From assembly GCA_964549765.1 (NCBI GenBank), contig CAZJWR010000001.1, forward strand, positions 65,381 to 129,380: DNA of 64,000 bases, written 5' to 3'. Position numbers and translations under genes: made by a program. The notes below the pieces were generated by a model that did not search any database, was not told the DNA's origin, and worked only from the letters and a program-made list of their open reading frames with translations. Shown here in pieces: positions 43,084-51,808 of this stretch (position 1 is the stretch's first letter; every line of letters begins with the position of its first letter). The stretch is from CAZJWR01 sp964549765 (lineage in GTDB: Bacteria; Zixibacteria; MSB-5A5; GN15; JAAZOE01).

Positions 43084-44517
43084 GTGGACGGTCAGGCAAA
43101 AGCAACTAGTAACAGGCGACAAACCGAGCGCGAAATGCCACGGTCTCATGACGCGGAGCAAGCCGTTCTCGGTGCTATGCTATTGGACCAAGCTGCGGTG
43201 GCAGTATGTATTGAGGTACTCGTAACAAGCCGTCGATTCTATAGCCCAGCGCATCAAAAAATATATGATGCCATTGCCCGGCTTTTCGAGCGTGCTCAGC
43301 CGGCTGATATCACCACGGTTGCGGAAGAGTTGGAAAAGACTCATGATCTCGATACTGCTGGTGGGCGGACCTATCTTACGGAACTCGCGAACTCGGTTGC
43401 AACTGCAGCTAATGCGCAATTCTATGCCAATATAGTATTTGAAAAGGCGTTATTGAGGGAATTGATAACCGCGTCTACGGAAATAGTATCTGAGTGTTAC
43501 CGGCAAGAGGATGCTGTGGATGCGTTACTGGATAATGCGGAGCAAAAGATATTTTCGATAGCCGAAGACCGCCTAAAATCAGAATTCACAGTAATAAAAA
43601 AGCTATTACCTCAGACATTTGAGGCCATTGAGGAGTTTAGAGATAGTAAGGGGGGGTTGATAGGTTATCCAACTGGATTTCGGGAATTGGATGATATAAC
43701 CATTGGCCTACATAAAGGTGATTTAATCATCATCGCTGGCAGACCGTCGATGGGAAAGTCTGCTTTAGCAATGAATATTGCAGAGAATTTATGTATGGAG
43801 ACCAACAAGGCGGCAGCGTTCTTTTCGCTGGAAATGTCGAAAGAGCAGATGGCCTTACGCATGGTATGTGGTAAAGCAAGAATATCGACGCACAAAATCA
43901 GGGCTGATCGCATATCTGAGGAAGATTGGGCTCGCCTCGCGCGGGCGTCCGGGCCCTTATCGGAGGCAGAAATTTATATTGACGATACTCCTGCCATGTC
44001 GGTACTTCAAATGCGTGCCAAAGCGAGAAGGCTTGCGGCCCAAACAGATTTGGGTCTTGTCGTCATAGACTACATGCAGATGATGAGCGGCAGTCGATAC
44101 GCCGAAAACCGCCAGCAGGAGATTGCTCAAATCTCTCGCGGCTTAAAAGGATTGGCCAAGGAATTGAAGATTCCCGTCATTGCATGCAGCCAACTTTCCA
44201 GAATGGTTGAAACACGCGGCGGCGAGAAGAGGCCGCAGCTATCCGATCTGCGTGAATCGGGAGCCATCGAGCAGGACGCCGATGTCGTCATGTTCGTCTA
44301 TAGGCCTGAATATTATCTATCGGGCCTTCATCCCGATGATCCGAAGCTCATGGAAGTAAAGGGACGAGCTGAGATAATCGTAGCTAAGCAACGCAATGGC
44401 CCTACGGGCACGATAAGGCTCTCTTTTCTCAGCGAGTACGCGCGGTTTGAGAACTTGGCGACTGGCTTTGTCCCCCAACCGCCGATGGGAACGCCAGACC
44501 AGGAGGCGCCGTTCTAA
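43084..44517 (+). CDS. dnaB: DnaB, replicative DNA helicase
   Basis: A 477-residue hexameric helicase. The N-terminal domain begins MPRSHDAEQAVLGAMLLD. The RecA-like domain has Walker A in GRPSMGKSALAMN (near residue 219), AAFFSLEMSKEQM, LVVIDYMQMM (Walker B), IACSQLSR, and LRESGAIEQDADVVMFVYR. No intein interrupts it. The start at GTG 43084 is chosen for its GAGGGA site; TTG 43057 would add nine residues. The first two thirds use A/T-rich codons unlike neighbouring genes, while the last third returns to the local style. It unwinds DNA at the fork. Confidence 0.95.
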   Translation: MDGQAKATSNRRQTEREMPRSHDAEQAVLGAMLLDQAAVAVCIEVLVTSRRFYSPAHQKIYDAIARLFERAQPADITTVAEELEKTHDLDTAGGRTYLTELANSVATAANAQFYANIVFEKALLRELITASTEIVSECYRQEDAVDALLDNAEQKIFSIAEDRLKSEFTVIKKLLPQTFEAIEEFRDSKGGLIGYPTGFRELDDITIGLHKGDLIIIAGRPSMGKSALAMNIAENLCMETNKAAAFFSLEMSKEQMALRMVCGKARISTHKIRADRISEEDWARLARASGPLSEAEIYIDDTPAMSVLQMRAKARRLAAQTDLGLVVIDYMQMMSGSRYAENRQQEIAQISRGLKGLAKELKIPVIACSQLSRMVETRGGEKRPQLSDLRESGAIEQDADVVMFVYRPEYYLSGLHPDDPKLMEVKGRAEIIVAKQRNGPTGTIRLSFLSEYARFENLATGFVPQPPMGTPDQEAPF

Positions 44518-44522
44518 CGGGC

Positions 44523-45299
44523 ATGGACGAGCAATCCACAGCATTTGATATTCGGCCGTCAACACTTCTCAGCGGCCTCGGCCGCCTGTCGATTATGCTG
44601 GGTCAAACCGTGCTGGCCTTCCGCCATTTTTTCCGATCTCTTTCACTCATCCTCGGACAAATGTACTATATGGGGGTCAAATCGATCTGGCTGATCGTCA
44701 TTACGTCGATCTTTACGGGCGGGGTATCGGCCTGGCAGGCGGCCTATCAGTTCAAATTCTACATGCCGATGCGATACCTTGGCGGCGCGGTCGGCAAAGC
44801 GGTCCTGATCGAACTGGCGCCGGTGCTGACGGCATTGGTGATCGCCGGGCGGGTGGGGGCCGGGATCGCCGCCGAATTGGGGTCGATGAAGGTCACCGAG
44901 CAGATTGACGCCATGGAATCGATGGCGGTCGATCCGGTGCGATATCTGGTTATGCCGCGTGTGGCGGCCGGAATAATCATGCTGCCGATGATAACGGCGA
45001 TATCCGACTTCATCGCCATATTCGGAGCCTTCTTGGTGGCGGTCAGCTTCGTCGGCATCACGCCGGATATGTTCATGAACGGCTTCAAACAGTTTTTTGC
45101 CCTGAACGATTTCTTATCGGGGCTGGCCAAATCCGCCGTTTTCGGCGCCATCATCTCGGTGATGGGGTGTTACCACGGGTTCTTCACGACCGGAGGCGCC
45201 CAGGGCGTGGGGATGTCAACGACACGGGCGGTGGTGAGCGCCGCCGTATTGATCCTGGTCGCCGACTATGTGATGGCAACGCTGTTGTTCCAATTATGA
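44523..45299 (+). CDS. mlaE: MlaE-type ABC transporter permease
   Basis: A 258-residue membrane protein with five or six helices. The MlaE/YrbE family signature is present: AELGSMKVTEQIDAMESMAVDPVRYLVMPRV-type block (residues about 118-150), then GFFTTGGAQGVGMSTTRAVV near the C-terminus. MlaE pairs with the MlaF ATPase and a periplasmic MCE protein to move phospholipids between outer and inner membranes. The ATPase gene follows with an ATGA overlap; an MCE gene does not follow. It starts 5 bases after dnaB. Confidence 0.92.
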   Translation: MDEQSTAFDIRPSTLLSGLGRLSIMLGQTVLAFRHFFRSLSLILGQMYYMGVKSIWLIVITSIFTGGVSAWQAAYQFKFYMPMRYLGGAVGKAVLIELAPVLTALVIAGRVGAGIAAELGSMKVTEQIDAMESMAVDPVRYLVMPRVAAGIIMLPMITAISDFIAIFGAFLVAVSFVGITPDMFMNGFKQFFALNDFLSGLAKSAVFGAIISVMGCYHGFFTTGGAQGVGMSTTRAVVSAAVLILVADYVMATLLFQL

Positions 45300-46045
45300 T
45301 TGAAATACGGGATTTACATAAGCGATTCGGTTCGCATGAAGTGCTCACCGGAGTCAACCTGGTGATCGAAAACGGCCAGTCGGTAGTTGTTATCGGTCAA
45401 TCCGGATGCGGCAAGTCGGTTCTTCTCAAACATATCGTGGCGCTTCTTCGGCCCGACGAAGGCACCGTGCTGGTGGACGGACAGGATATTTTCGAGCTCA
45501 ACCGCACCGAGCTGATGAAATTCCGGAAACGGATCGGCGTGCTGTTTCAATCCGGGGCGCTGTTCGATTCGATGACGGTGGCCGAAAACGTCGGCTTCAG
45601 CCTCAAGGAAAGCCTGCGCATGAAAAGGGGCCGCATCAAGGATATCGTTGACGAGAAGCTGTCGCTGGTGGGTCTGACGGATGCGGGCAATAAGATGCCG
45701 GCGGAAATGTCGGGCGGGATGAAAAAGCGAGCGGCTCTGGCGCGCGCCATCGCCAGCGAGCCGGATATCATCCTCTACGACGAACCGACCACGGGACTCG
45801 ATCCTGTCACCGGAGCCATGATCAATGAACTGGTCGTCAACGTGCACAAGAAACTCGGTGTGACCACTATCGCCGTGACCCATGATATGGCGTCGGCCTA
45901 CCAGATCGCCGACCGGATCGTGATGCTGTTCGGCGGCAAGGTGATCTGGGACGGCACGCCGGACGAGATTAGCAAAACGGATGACGAGAAAGTCAAGCAG
46001 TTCATTCATGGATCCTCGACCGGTCCTATCTCGGTCAAATCATGA
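45296..46045 (+). CDS. mlaF: MlaF-type ABC transporter ATPase
   Basis: A 249-residue ABC ATPase. Walker A GQSGCGKSVLLKHI, Q-loop VLFQSGALFDSMTV, signature MSGGMKKRAALARAIA, Walker B DIILYDEPTTGLDP and the switch His in AVTHDM. The FQSGALFDS form of the Q-loop is typical of MlaF. It powers the permease encoded just upstream. ATG 45296 overlaps the mlaE stop; the stop overlaps radA by four bases. Confidence 0.93.
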   Translation: MIEIRDLHKRFGSHEVLTGVNLVIENGQSVVVIGQSGCGKSVLLKHIVALLRPDEGTVLVDGQDIFELNRTELMKFRKRIGVLFQSGALFDSMTVAENVGFSLKESLRMKRGRIKDIVDEKLSLVGLTDAGNKMPAEMSGGMKKRAALARAIASEPDIILYDEPTTGLDPVTGAMINELVVNVHKKLGVTTIAVTHDMASAYQIADRIVMLFGGKVIWDGTPDEISKTDDEKVKQFIHGSSTGPISVKS

Positions 46046-47406
46046 CGGCTTCATCCAAGAAAAAGACGGCTTATTTCTGCACCAATTGCGGCGCCATGCA
46101 TCATCGCTGGCAGGGACAATGCCGCGAGTGCGGCGAATGGAATACGCTGCACGAGGAATCGATCGTGGCGTCGCCGAGAGCTACCAAATCGGCGAAAACC
46201 GCCGTCGCGGCGCAGACTATTCCCGAAATAAAAACTGAGTTTCAATCGCGGATCGTATCCGGCGTCGATGAGTTCGACCGCGTGGCGGGTGGTGGCGTTG
46301 TCTATGGATCGGCGTCGCTGATCGGCGGTGAACCCGGCATCGGCAAATCGTCGCTGCTTCTGCAGATGGCCGACGAGTATGGCCGCCGGGGGTACGCAAG
46401 CCTATATGTCTCCGGCGAGGAATCGATCCAACAGATCAAAGACCGGGCCGATCGCTTCGGCCTTGACGGCAAGACAGTTTCGGTCGTCAATCTCACGGAT
46501 CTGGACGATATTCTCGCCCTGTGCCGCGACGATTATCAAATCATCATTATCGACTCCATTCAGACGGTCGCATCGCCCGCTTTCGATTCGCCGCCGGGGA
46601 CGGTCGGGCAGGTGAGGGAATGTTCCGCCCGCCTGATCGAACTGGTCAAACAGACCGGCAAGGTGCTGTTTCTTATCGGTCACATCACCAAGGAAGGTCT
46701 CGTGGCCGGGCCTAAGGTGCTGGAACATATGGTCGATACGGTGCTGTATTTCGAAGGCGACCGCTATCACCTATTCCGCATCCTGCGCTCACAGAAAAAC
46801 CGTTTCGGCCCCGCCGGAGAAATCGGCGTCTTCGAGATGACCGGTTCCGGATTGAACGAAATGAAAAATCCCTCGCAGATATTCATGACGATCACCGACG
46901 ACAACCAATCGCCGGGCCGGGCGGTGTCGGCGGCGGTCGAGGGCAGCCGGTCGTTTCTGGTCGAGGTCGAGGCGCTGGTCGCGACGTCACCCTATGGAAC
47001 GCCGCAACGGGTAGCATCGGGGATCGACGGCAAACGCCTGGCGATTATCAGCGCCGTGCTGGAAAAGCGGGGCGGGGTGCCGCTGGGCGGCAATGACATC
47101 TTCGTCAATATCGCTGGCGGCATCCGGCTCGACGATACCGCGCTCGACCTGGCCTTTCTTTTGGCGGCAGCGTCATCCAAATTGAATATCGTGATTGACT
47201 CGAAAATGCTGGTGATCGGCGAAGTCGGACTCTCCGGCGACGTGCGCGGGGTGGCGCAAATCGAACGGCGGCTGGCGGAGGCGTCCAAACTGGGCCTGAC
47301 CCGCGCCATTATCCCCAAAGCAAACAGATCAAGCCTCGCGAAAGTTCCCGGCATGGAACTCCTGCCGGTGACGACTGTCGCACAAGCGCTCGAAATTATC
47401 CGGTAA
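46042..47406 (+). CDS. radA: RadA, DNA repair and recombination ATPase
   Basis: A 454-residue protein. N-terminal zinc finger with C13, C16, C27 and C30 (CTNC ... CREC), a RecA-like ATPase domain with Walker A GGEPGIGKSSLL, the RadA-specific SQKNRFGPAGEIGVFEM motif, and a C-terminal Lon-like domain (GNDIFVNIAGGIRLDDTALDLA). RadA promotes branch migration during recombination repair. It overlaps mlaF, and tgt follows 3 bases after the stop. Confidence 0.96.
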   Translation: MTASSKKKTAYFCTNCGAMHHRWQGQCRECGEWNTLHEESIVASPRATKSAKTAVAAQTIPEIKTEFQSRIVSGVDEFDRVAGGGVVYGSASLIGGEPGIGKSSLLLQMADEYGRRGYASLYVSGEESIQQIKDRADRFGLDGKTVSVVNLTDLDDILALCRDDYQIIIIDSIQTVASPAFDSPPGTVGQVRECSARLIELVKQTGKVLFLIGHITKEGLVAGPKVLEHMVDTVLYFEGDRYHLFRILRSQKNRFGPAGEIGVFEMTGSGLNEMKNPSQIFMTITDDNQSPGRAVSAAVEGSRSFLVEVEALVATSPYGTPQRVASGIDGKRLAIISAVLEKRGGVPLGGNDIFVNIAGGIRLDDTALDLAFLLAAASSKLNIVIDSKMLVIGEVGLSGDVRGVAQIERRLAEASKLGLTRAIIPKANRSSLAKVPGMELLPVTTVAQALEIIR

Positions 47407-47409
47407 GCT

Positions 47410-48561
47410 ATGGATTATCCCACGGGCTTTTCATTCCAGGTCATACAAACCGACGGGGCGGCTCGCCGGGGATGCCTGACGACACCGCACGGCGAAATCG
47501 ATACTCCCGTGTTCATGCCGGTGGGGACGCAGGGGGCCGTCAAAACGCTTGCCTGCGAAGATCTGGAAACGATGGGGGCGCAGGTATTTTTGGTCAATAC
47601 CTATCATCTCTATCTTCGCCCCGGCGTCGACGTCGTGGAGAAAATGGGGCGCGTCCACGGTTTTGCCTCATGGCCGAATGCGATCCTGTCCGATTCGGGG
47701 GGATATCAGGTTTTCTCGCACCTGGGGAAGGTCAAAATCTCCGATGCCGGGGTGACGTTTCAGTCACATTTCGACGGTTCCTACCATGATTTCACGCCGG
47801 AAAGGGTGATCGAAATCCAAAGACGGCTGGGGCCCGATATCATCATGTCGTTCGATCATTGCGTGCCATATCCGTCGTCGCATGAGGATGCTCTCGCCGG
47901 AGTCGAGCGCACCACACAATGGGCCGGACGGGGGATGAACGAATTCATGCAACTCGAAGAATCCCTGAAATATACACCGCAGTTGCTGCATGGGATCGTT
48001 CAGGGTTCAACATTCGAAGACCTCCGGCGGAAATCAACCGAGGAGTTGCTCGCGATGGATTTTCCGGGTTATTCGATCGGCGGCCTATCGGTCGGCGAAC
48101 CGAAGGAACAAATGGAAAAGATGCTGGATGTGACCATGCCGCTGCTCCCAGCTGACAAGCAGCGATATCTGATGGGGGTGGGATATCCCGAAGATATTCT
48201 GATGGCGGTGGAGAAGGGCATCGATATGTTCGACTGCGTGCTGCCGACCCGGAACGCCCGCACCGGATTGGTCTTCACCGCGGCCGGGCCGTATAACTAT
48301 CGCAACGCCACCGCTGCCTCTGACACTCTGCCGCTCGATCCCGGTTGTGGTTGTTACGTGTGCCGCCGATACAGCCGCGCCTACCTTCGCCATCTGTACT
48401 CGGTCTCAGAAATCACCGCCCACCGTCTGGCGTCGTTTCATTCGGTCAATTTCTTCATTAGGCTGATGCGCGATATTCGGGAGGCGATTTCGGAAAATCG
48501 TTTTGCGTCATTCAAGTCGCAATTTCTGGCGAAATATCGGAGCAGGCAGGCGGCCGATTAG
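47410..48561 (+). CDS. tgt: Tgt, queuine tRNA-ribosyltransferase
   Basis: A 383-residue enzyme that swaps guanine 34 for the queuosine precursor in GU(N) tRNAs. Active-site Asp residues lie in LSDSGGYQVFSHLGKV and FDCVLPTRNARTG; substrate motifs are LLHGIVQGS and SIGGLSVGEP. The zinc site is CxCxxC plus a distant His (GCGCYVC ... FHSV). Length is normal for the bacterial enzyme. It ends the mlaE-mlaF-radA-tgt run. Confidence 0.96.
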   Translation: MDYPTGFSFQVIQTDGAARRGCLTTPHGEIDTPVFMPVGTQGAVKTLACEDLETMGAQVFLVNTYHLYLRPGVDVVEKMGRVHGFASWPNAILSDSGGYQVFSHLGKVKISDAGVTFQSHFDGSYHDFTPERVIEIQRRLGPDIIMSFDHCVPYPSSHEDALAGVERTTQWAGRGMNEFMQLEESLKYTPQLLHGIVQGSTFEDLRRKSTEELLAMDFPGYSIGGLSVGEPKEQMEKMLDVTMPLLPADKQRYLMGVGYPEDILMAVEKGIDMFDCVLPTRNARTGLVFTAAGPYNYRNATAASDTLPLDPGCGCYVCRRYSRAYLRHLYSVSEITAHRLASFHSVNFFIRLMRDIREAISENRFASFKSQFLAKYRSRQAAD

Positions 48562-48670
48562 CGCCTTTCGTCTCATTCACAAACGTACCTCCCGCCGACT
48601 CGCCCACAATTTTCATTACCGGTTAATTTGTTGTCCGACATAACAAAAATCTTTATGTAAAACCCCCAAA

Positions 48671-48685
48671 GCGTTTGACAAACGC
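48671..48685 (+). promoter_or_regulatory. Perfect 15-base palindrome over the -35 box (candidate operator)
   Basis: GCGTTTG-A-CAAACGC, seven pairs around one central base, containing the whole TTGACA -35 box of the promoter in front of the aldehyde dehydrogenase gene. A regulator bound here would block the promoter. No regulator gene lies nearby. Confidence 0.5.
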
Positions 48686-48702
48686 GGGATTTTCTCTATA
48701 TT
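48675..48702 (+). promoter_or_regulatory. Candidate promoter TTGACA-N16-TATATT of the aldehyde dehydrogenase gene
   Basis: -35 TTGACA (48675-48680), 16-base spacer, -10 TATATT (48697-48702). First base near 48709, leader of about 86 bases, then AGGAGG directly before the ATG. This is the strongest-looking promoter in the window. Confidence 0.7.
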
Positions 48703-48794
48703 AGCAGTCTTGGCCGAATTGGTGAAAAGATTCACATACGGGCCGGGCGGCGAGAGAGAAAAGAGAATGCTGAATATACATTTAGGAGGTCACC

Positions 48795-50291
48795 ATGGCA
48801 AAGCCGAAAGTCTATAAAAACTATATCGGCGGCGAATGGGTGGATTCGCAATCGGGCGAAACGTTTGAAAATATAAATCCCGCCGACACCGAAGAAATCG
48901 TCGGCGTTTTTCAGAAATCCAACGCGAAAGATGTCGATGCTGCGATCAGCGCGGCGGAAGACGCCTATGCCAAATGGCGGCTGGTTCCGGCGCCGAAACG
49001 CGGAGAGATCCTGTACCGTGTGGCGCAGCGTTTGATGAAAGAAAAAGAGACGATTTCGAAAGATATGACCCGCGAAATGGGCAAGATTTTGGCCGAGACG
49101 CGCGGTGATACGCAGGAAGCGATCGACATGACCTTCTACATGGCGGGCGAGGGTCGCCGGGCGTTCGGGCAGACGACACCGTCCGAGATGCCCAACAAAT
49201 TCTGCATGTCAATCCGCCAGCCGCTGGGTATCTGCGGCCTGATCACGCCGTGGAATTTCCCCATCGCCATCCCCTCGTGGAAAATGATGCCGGCGCTGAT
49301 CCTGGGCAATACCGTGGTAATAAAACCGGCCACGGATACGCCGCTGTCGGTGGTCCACCTCGTCGAGGTCCTCGAAGCGGAGGGGATTCCGCCGGGAGTG
49401 GTCAATCTGGTTACCGGTTCCGGGTCGGCCGTAGGCGAACCGCTGATGAAAGACAAGCGCACCGGCTGCGTATCGTTCACGGGATCGACCGATATCGGTC
49501 GCAAGGTATCAGAGGCGTGCGCGCCCGATTTCAAGCATTGCCATCTGGAGATGGGCGGCAAGAACGCCATTATCGTCATGGATGATGCCAATATCGAATT
49601 GGCTGTCGACGGCGCCGTTTGGGGAGCTTTCGGGACGACCGGGCAGCGGTGCACGGCTTCGTCGCGGCTGATTATCCACAAGCGGGTGTACACGAAATTC
49701 GTGGAAGCCCTCATGGAGCGGGTCAAGGCGATTAAGGTCGGCAATGGTCTGGATGAGACGGTCCAGATGGGGCCGGCCATATCGAAATCGCAGATGAATA
49801 GCGTGCTGGAGTATATGCGCATCGGCAAGGAAGAAGACAAGGCGACTCTGCTCTGTGGCGGGGGACGATTGACCGGCCGCGATTACGACAAGGGCTGGTT
49901 CACCCAGCCAACCATATTCGGCGACGTCGAACCGAGCATGCGGATATTCAAGGAAGAAATTTTCGGATCGGTCACCGATTGTATTCCGGCCGACAGCTTT
50001 GAGGATGCGGTCGCCAAGGCCAATGACTGTGCGTACGGGTTGTCGGCGTCGATTTACACGCAGAATGTCGACTGGGCGTTTGCGGCGATGCGCGACGTTT
50101 TCACCGGAATATTCTATGTCAACGCTCCGACGATCGGCGCCGAGACGCACCTGCCGTTCGGCGGCACCAAGCATACCGGCAACGGCCACCGCGAGGCGTG
50201 CACGCAGGCGCTGGAAGTGTTTTCGGAATGGAAATCGGTCTACATCGATTTCTCGGGCACCATCCAGCGGGCGCAGATCGATAATCAATAA
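48795..50291 (+). CDS. NAD(P)-dependent aldehyde dehydrogenase
   Basis: A 498-residue aldehyde dehydrogenase. Cofactor and active-site blocks: ITPWNFPIAIPSWKMMPAL (catalytic Asn), VNLVTGSGSAVGEPL, VSFTGSTDIGRKV, the general-base Glu in HLEMGGKNAI and the nucleophile Cys in GTTGQRCTASSR. NAPTIGAETHLPFGGTKHTGNG near the C-terminus resembles the GbsA/ALDH7-like branches more than classical acetaldehyde types. The substrate is not readable. It has its own strong promoter and AGGAGG. The next two genes (a cDPG-synthetase-like protein and a carbamate kinase) may be in the same unit, although a 173-base gap separates them. Confidence 0.9.
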   Translation: MAKPKVYKNYIGGEWVDSQSGETFENINPADTEEIVGVFQKSNAKDVDAAISAAEDAYAKWRLVPAPKRGEILYRVAQRLMKEKETISKDMTREMGKILAETRGDTQEAIDMTFYMAGEGRRAFGQTTPSEMPNKFCMSIRQPLGICGLITPWNFPIAIPSWKMMPALILGNTVVIKPATDTPLSVVHLVEVLEAEGIPPGVVNLVTGSGSAVGEPLMKDKRTGCVSFTGSTDIGRKVSEACAPDFKHCHLEMGGKNAIIVMDDANIELAVDGAVWGAFGTTGQRCTASSRLIIHKRVYTKFVEALMERVKAIKVGNGLDETVQMGPAISKSQMNSVLEYMRIGKEEDKATLLCGGGRLTGRDYDKGWFTQPTIFGDVEPSMRIFKEEIFGSVTDCIPADSFEDAVAKANDCAYGLSASIYTQNVDWAFAAMRDVFTGIFYVNAPTIGAETHLPFGGTKHTGNGHREACTQALEVFSEWKSVYIDFSGTIQRAQIDNQ

Positions 50292-50464
50292 ACCCGGTTG
50301 CTGAAAAGAATCGATGAGAAACGATACATACAGACTGAAGTTCACCACCGATTGGAGCCGCTTTCTGGTACGGTTCATCTGGATCGCGTCGGCGATATAG
50401 CCGATCCGATTCGACGCAATAGGAAACCGAAACCGGCAACGATTAAAGACTACGGAGATAAATC
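50292..50464 (+). other. Gap with possible stem-loop before the P-loop protein gene
   Basis: No gene in these 173 bases. A six-pair stem GCGTCG/CGACGC (50386-50391 with 50412-50417) encloses a smaller hairpin. It has no T run and so is not a terminator; it could be a leader structure. GGAG before ATG 50465 is the ribosome site. Confidence 0.35.
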
Positions 50465-51802
50465 ATGGCTCGCAAAAGAATCATCATCATGGGCGCCGCC
50501 GGGCGCGATTTTCATAACTTCAATACCCTCTACCGCAACAACAAGGATATCGAAGTCGTGGCCTTCACCGCGACGCAGATTCCCGATATCGACGGGCGCC
50601 GCTATCCGGCCGCGCTGGCGGGCAAGCTCTACCCGAAAGGTATCCCGATTTATGATGAGAAAGAGCTTCTGTCGCTGATAAAGAAACACAAAATCGAAGA
50701 GGTCGTCTTTTCTTACAGCGACGTCCCGTTCGAATATGTCATGACCAAGGGCGCCGAAGTCATCGCCGCCGGAGCCGCCTTTTCCATGGCCGGCGGCGCG
50801 CCGACGATGATCCCAAGCAAGAAGCCGGTGGTGGCCGTGTGCGCCGCCCGCACCGGCAGCGGCAAGTCCCAGACCACCCGCCGTGTCTGCGAAGTCCTGC
50901 AGTCGATGGGCAAGAAGGTTGTGGCCATCCGTCACCCCATGCCCTACGGCGATCTGGCCAAACAGGCCTGCCAGCGGTTCGCCGATTACAAAGACCTCGA
51001 CAAACATAAATGCACCATCGAGGAGCGCGAGGAATACGAACCGCATATCGATCGCGGCATTGTCGTCTACGCCGGGGTTGATTACGAAATGATCCTGCGC
51101 GAGGCGGAAAAGGAAGCCGATGTCATAGTCTGGGACGGCGGCAATAACGACATGTCGTTCTACAAGGCCGACCTGTATATCACCGTCGTCGATCCGCATC
51201 GGCCCGGTCACGAACTGACTTATTATCCCGGTCTGACCAATGTCCTGCTGGCCGATGTGATCATTATAAACAAGATCGATTCGGCGCATCCCGAAGGAAT
51301 CGAAACCGTTCGGGAAAATATCCGGATGGTCAATCCCAAGGCGATTGTCGTCGACGCCGCCAGTCCGCTGACGGTCGATGATCCCAAACGTATCACCGGC
51401 AAGAAAGTGCTGGTCGTCGAGGACGGCCCGACCCTGACGCACGGTGAGATGACATATGGCGCCGGTGTTGTTGCCGCCGAGAAATTCGGCGCCGCCGAAC
51501 TGGTTGACCCGAGACCGTATACCGTCGGCACAATCACCGAGACGTTCAAGAAATATCCCGATATCGGCATTCTTCTGCCGGCGATGGGATATTCCGGCAA
51601 ACAGGTCAAAGACCTCGAAAAGACGATCAACGCCACCAAATGCGACACGGTCATCATCGGCACGCCGATCGACCTGCGCCGCGTCGTAACTATCAAGAAA
51701 CCGACGGCGCGGGTGAAGTACGATCTTCAGGAAATCGGCCATCCGAATCTTGAGGATATATTTGCGGACAAATTCAAAGCGCTGGCGAAGAGGAAAAAAT
51801 AG
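50465..51802 (+). CDS. Cyclic 2,3-diphosphoglycerate synthetase-like P-loop protein (COG2403)
   Basis: A 445-residue protein. The N-terminal part (about 1-120) is Rossmann-like, starting IIIMGAAGRDFHNFN. A P-loop follows, CAARTGSGKSQTTRRV (about 126-141), with VIVWDGGNNDMSFYKADLYI and a TKxD-like INKIDSAH segment. This matches the predicted GTPases of COG2403, which include the cyclic 2,3-diphosphoglycerate synthetase of methanogens. Cyclic diphosphoglycerate is not known as a solute of bacteria like this, so the true substrate is open. It is followed after 6 bases by a carbamate kinase gene, which suggests a joint role in an acyl- or carbamoyl-phosphate reaction. Confidence 0.8.
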   Translation: MARKRIIIMGAAGRDFHNFNTLYRNNKDIEVVAFTATQIPDIDGRRYPAALAGKLYPKGIPIYDEKELLSLIKKHKIEEVVFSYSDVPFEYVMTKGAEVIAAGAAFSMAGGAPTMIPSKKPVVAVCAARTGSGKSQTTRRVCEVLQSMGKKVVAIRHPMPYGDLAKQACQRFADYKDLDKHKCTIEEREEYEPHIDRGIVVYAGVDYEMILREAEKEADVIVWDGGNNDMSFYKADLYITVVDPHRPGHELTYYPGLTNVLLADVIIINKIDSAHPEGIETVRENIRMVNPKAIVVDAASPLTVDDPKRITGKKVLVVEDGPTLTHGEMTYGAGVVAAEKFGAAELVDPRPYTVGTITETFKKYPDIGILLPAMGYSGKQVKDLEKTINATKCDTVIIGTPIDLRRVVTIKKPTARVKYDLQEIGHPNLEDIFADKFKALAKRKK

Positions 51803-51808
51803 CGATAT

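Noticed and set aside
43621..43680. A seven-G run near 43650 in dnaB as a phase-variation tract.
   Set aside because: A single short run inside an essential replication gene; frameshifting there would be lethal.
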